Below, one piece after another: positions 61,001-64,000 of a DNA stretch of 64,000 bases. Made by a program: the position numbers and the translations under genes. How positions within the stretch are numbered: the first letter of the stretch is position 1; every line of letters begins with the position of its first letter. Origin of the DNA: Sacculina carcini. Taxonomy: Eukaryota > Arthropoda > Thecostraca > Sacculinidae. The notes below the pieces were generated by a model that worked only from the letters and a program-made list of their open reading frames with translations, was not told the DNA's origin and searched no databases. Location: positions 9,450,266-9,514,265 of the forward strand of contig OU696581.1 of the NCBI GenBank assembly GCA_916048095.2. The letters run 5' to 3'.

Positions 61001-64000
61001 TTAGGGCACACTTAGATAACACTTAGGGCACACTTAGGTAACACTTAGGGCACACTTAGGTAACACTTAGGTAACACTTAGGGCACACTTAGGTAACACT
61101 TAGGGCACACTTAGGTGACACTTAGGTAACACTTAGGGTACACTTTGGTAACACTTAGGGCACACTTGGGTAACACCTAGGGCACACTTATTTAACACTT
61201 AGGGCACACTTAGGTAACACTTAGGTAACACTTAGGGCACACTTAGGTAACACTTAGGGTACACTTAGGTAACACTTGGGGCACACTTAGGTAACACTTA
61301 GGGCACACTTAGGTAACACTTAGGGCACACTTAGGTAACACTTAGGGCACACTTAGGTAACACTTAGGGCACACTTAGTTAACACTTAGGGCACACTTAG
61401 GTAACACTTGGGTAACACTTAGGTAACACTTGGGTAACACTTAGGTAACACTTAGGTAACACCTAGGGTACACGTAGGTAACACTTAGGGCACACTTAGG
61501 TAACACTTAGGTAACACTTAGGGCACACTTAGGTAACACTTAGGTAACACTTAGGGCACACTTAGGTAACACTTAGGGCACACATAGGTAACACTTAGGG
61601 CACACTTAGGTAACACTTAGGTAACACTTAGGGTACACTTTGGTAACACTTAGGGCACACTTGGGTAACACCTAGGGCACACTTAGGTAACACTTAGGGC
61701 ACACTAAGGTAACACTTAGGGCACACTTAGGTAACACTTAGGGCACATTTAGGTAACACTTAGGGCACACTTAGGTAACACTTAGGGCACACTTATTTAA
61801 CACTTAGGGCACACTTAGGTAACACTTAGGGTACACTTAGGTAACACTTAGGGCACACTTAGGTAACACTTAGGGCACACTTAGGTAACACTTAGGGCAC
61901 ACTTAGGTAACACTTAGGGCACACTTAGGTAACACTTAGGGCACACTTAGTTAACACTTAGGGCACACTTAGGTAACACTTAGGTAACACTTAGGGCACA
62001 CTTAGGTAACACTTAGGGCACACTTAGGTAACATTTAGGTAACACTTAGGTAACATTTAGGTAACATTTAGGTAACACTTAGGTAACACTTAGGTAACAC
62101 TTAGGGTACACTTAGGGCACACTTAGGTAACACTTAGGTAACACTTAGGGCACACTTAGGTAACACTTAGGTAACACTTAGGTAACACTTGGGTAACACT
62201 TAGGTAACACTTAGGTAACACTTAGGTAACACTTAGGTAACACCTAGGGTACACGTAGGTAACACTTAGGGCACACTTAGGTAACACTTAGGGCACACTT
62301 AGGTAACACTTAGGGCACACTTAGGTAACACTTAGGTAACACTTAGGTAACACTTAGGGCACACTTAGGTAACACTTAGGGTACACTTAGGTAACACTTA
62401 GGGCACACTTAGGGCACACTTAGGTAACACTTAGGGCACACTTAGGTAACACTTAGGGCACACTTAGGTAACACTTAGGGCACACTTAGGTAACACTTAG
62501 GGCACACTTAGTTAACACTTAGGGCACACTTAGGTAACACTTAGGTAACACTTAGGGCACACTTAGGTAACACTTAGGGCACACTTAGGTAACATTTAGG
62601 TAACACTTAGGTAACATTTAGGTAACACTTAGGTAACACTTAGGTAACACTTAGGGTACACTTAGGTAACACTTAGGGCACACTTAGGTAACACTTAGGG
62701 CACACTTAGGTAACACTTAGGGCACACTTAGGTAACACTTAGGGCACACTTAGGTAACACTTAGGTAACACTTAGGTAACACTTGGGTAACACTTAGGTA
62801 ACACTTAGGGTACACTTAGGTAACACTTAGGGCACACTTAGGTAACACTTAGGGCACACTTAGGTAACACTTAGGGCACACTTAGGTAACACTTAGGGCA
62901 CACTTAGGTAACACTTAGGGCACACTTAGGTAACACTTAGGTAACACTTAGGGCACACTTAGGTAACATTTAGGTAACACTTAGGTAACATTTAGGTAAC
63001 ACTTAGGTAACACTTAGGTAACACTTAGGGTACACTTAGGTAACACTTAGGGCACACTTAGGTAACACTTAGGTAACACTTAGGGTACACTTAGGTAACA
63101 CTTAGGGCACACTTAGGTAACACTTTGGTAACACTTAGGGCACACTTGGGTAACACCTAGGGCACACTTAGGTAACACTTAGGGCACACTAAGGTAACAC
63201 TTAGGGCACACTTAGGTAACACTTAGGGCACATTTAGGTAACACTTAGGGCACACTTAGGTAACACTTAGGGCACACTTATTTAACACTTAGGGCACACT
63301 TAGGTAACACTTAGGTAACACTTAGGTAACACTTAGGTAACACTTAGGGCACACTTAGGTAACATTTAGGTAACACTTAGGTAACATTTAGGTAACACTT
63401 AGGTAACACTTAGGTAACACTTAGGGTACACTTAGGTAACACTTAGGGCACACTTAGGTAACACTTAGGTAACACTTAGGTAACACTTGGGTAACACTTA
63501 GGTAACACTTAGGTAACACTTAGGTAACACTTAGGTAACACCTAGGGTACACGTAGGTAACACTTAGGGCACACTTAGGTAACACTTAGGGCACACTTAG
63601 GTAACACTTAGGGCACACTTAGGTATCACTTAGGGCACACTTAGGGCACACTTAGGTATCACTTAGGTAACACTTAGGGTACACTTAGGTAACACTTAGG
63701 GCACACTTAGGTAACACTTAGGGCACACTTAGGTAACACTTAGGTAACACTTAGGTAACACTTGGGTAACACTTAGGTAACACTCAGGGCACACTTAGGT
63801 AACACTTAGGGCACACTTAGGTAACACTTAGGGTACACTTAGGTAACACTTAGGGCACACTTAGGTAACACTTTGGTAACACTTAGGGCACACTTGGGTA
63901 ACACCTAGGGCACACTTAGGTAACACTTAGGGCACACTAAGGTAACACTTAGGGCACACTTAGGTAACACTTAGGGCACATTTAGGTAACACTTAGGGCA

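Larger units (their letters stand above)
23041..64000 (+). repeat. 11-bp TTAGG-bearing satellite array, continuing past the window
   Basis: About 3,700 head-to-tail units. The main forms are CACTTAGGTAA and CACTTAGGGCA, usually alternating as a 22-bp dimer, with runs of the first form. Recurring variants include CACTTAGGGTA, CACTTGGGTAA, CACTTTGGTAA, CACTAAGGTAA, CATTTAGGTAA, CACTTATTTAA, CACTTAGGAAA, CACTTAGTTAA, CAGTTAGGGCA, CACCTAGGGTA, CACGTAGGTAA and CACATAGGTAA. The start of CACTTAGG keeps the same position modulo 11 at all checkpoints from 23049 to 58073 and, after one 10-bp unit, to 63957. TAA and TAG occur in every frame within 33 bp, so there is no coding capacity. No gene or mobile element interrupts it. 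It is oriented with TTAGG on the plus strand. Confidence 0.98.

Noticed and set aside
23041-64000. Coding sequence or repeat protein in the 11-bp satellite
   Set aside because: Eleven is not a multiple of three, and TAA/TAG appear in every frame within three units on the plus strand. No long frame exists on either strand.
23041-64000. The satellite as telomerase-made telomere
   Set aside because: Alternating unit types and kilobase-scale in-register duplications point to recombination. Telomerase synthesis would not produce these blocks, although a terminal position is not excluded.

Overview
This is a eukaryotic, gene-poor, repeat-dominated window. I see no bacterial operons, rRNA or tRNA genes, and no convincing intact host gene. 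The source is probably an arthropod: short arrays of TTAGG, the ancestral arthropod telomere repeat, lie at 25-123 and 565-582, and both retroelement classes are of types common in arthropods. The abundant GT/CA microsatellites and a fragment near 401-535 recall decapod crustaceans, but that is impression, not proof.

Layout. (1) 1-582: TTAGG arrays, one possible spliced exon (144-307) and GT microsatellites. (2) 583-4850: a Ty3/gypsy-type LTR retroelement with an almost complete gag-pol, a mutated protease active site and two frame changes in the integrase core. Its 3' end carries a duplicated polypurine tract. (3) 4850-8252: a 5'-truncated LINE of the CR1/L2 type, apparently inserted in or beside the gypsy 3' LTR. 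(4) 8253-11290: unassigned sequence with a 401-bp tandem duplication ending in CA tracts, a weak candidate promoter and exons, and a relic LINE 3' end. (5) 11290-23022: a 43-bp minisatellite interrupted by four copies of a 240-259 bp AT-rich palindromic spacer. A complete LINE (13216-18057, minus strand) sits inside it, flanked by the 5-bp duplication TAATT. (6) 23041-64000 and beyond: one continuous satellite of 11-bp units, mainly CACTTAGGTAA alternating with CACTTAGGGCA. Nearly every unit contains TTAGG on the plus strand.

The two LINEs are distinct members of one family. In both, ORF1 (PHD finger plus zinc knuckles) ends in a TGA followed by CTA, and ORF2 (endonuclease plus reverse transcriptase) continues in the same frame with no early ATG. 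This is the known leaky-stop context, so ORF2 is probably made by readthrough. Four LINE 3' ends in the window share a small GCGC hairpin followed by TATA and end in different short microsatellites.

The most unusual structure is the 41-kb satellite. At every checkpoint I computed, its 11-bp register is constant from 23049 to 58073, shifts by exactly one base at a single 10-bp unit, and is constant again to the window end. It is built from nested tandem duplications with offsets that are multiples of 11 (for example 2,398, 2,959 and 5,093 bp). It begins at a fold-back junction with the 43-bp array. Its TTAGG strand matches that of the telomere-like arrays at the left end, which fits a subtelomeric or telomere-derived origin, although this window cannot show whether the array is terminal.
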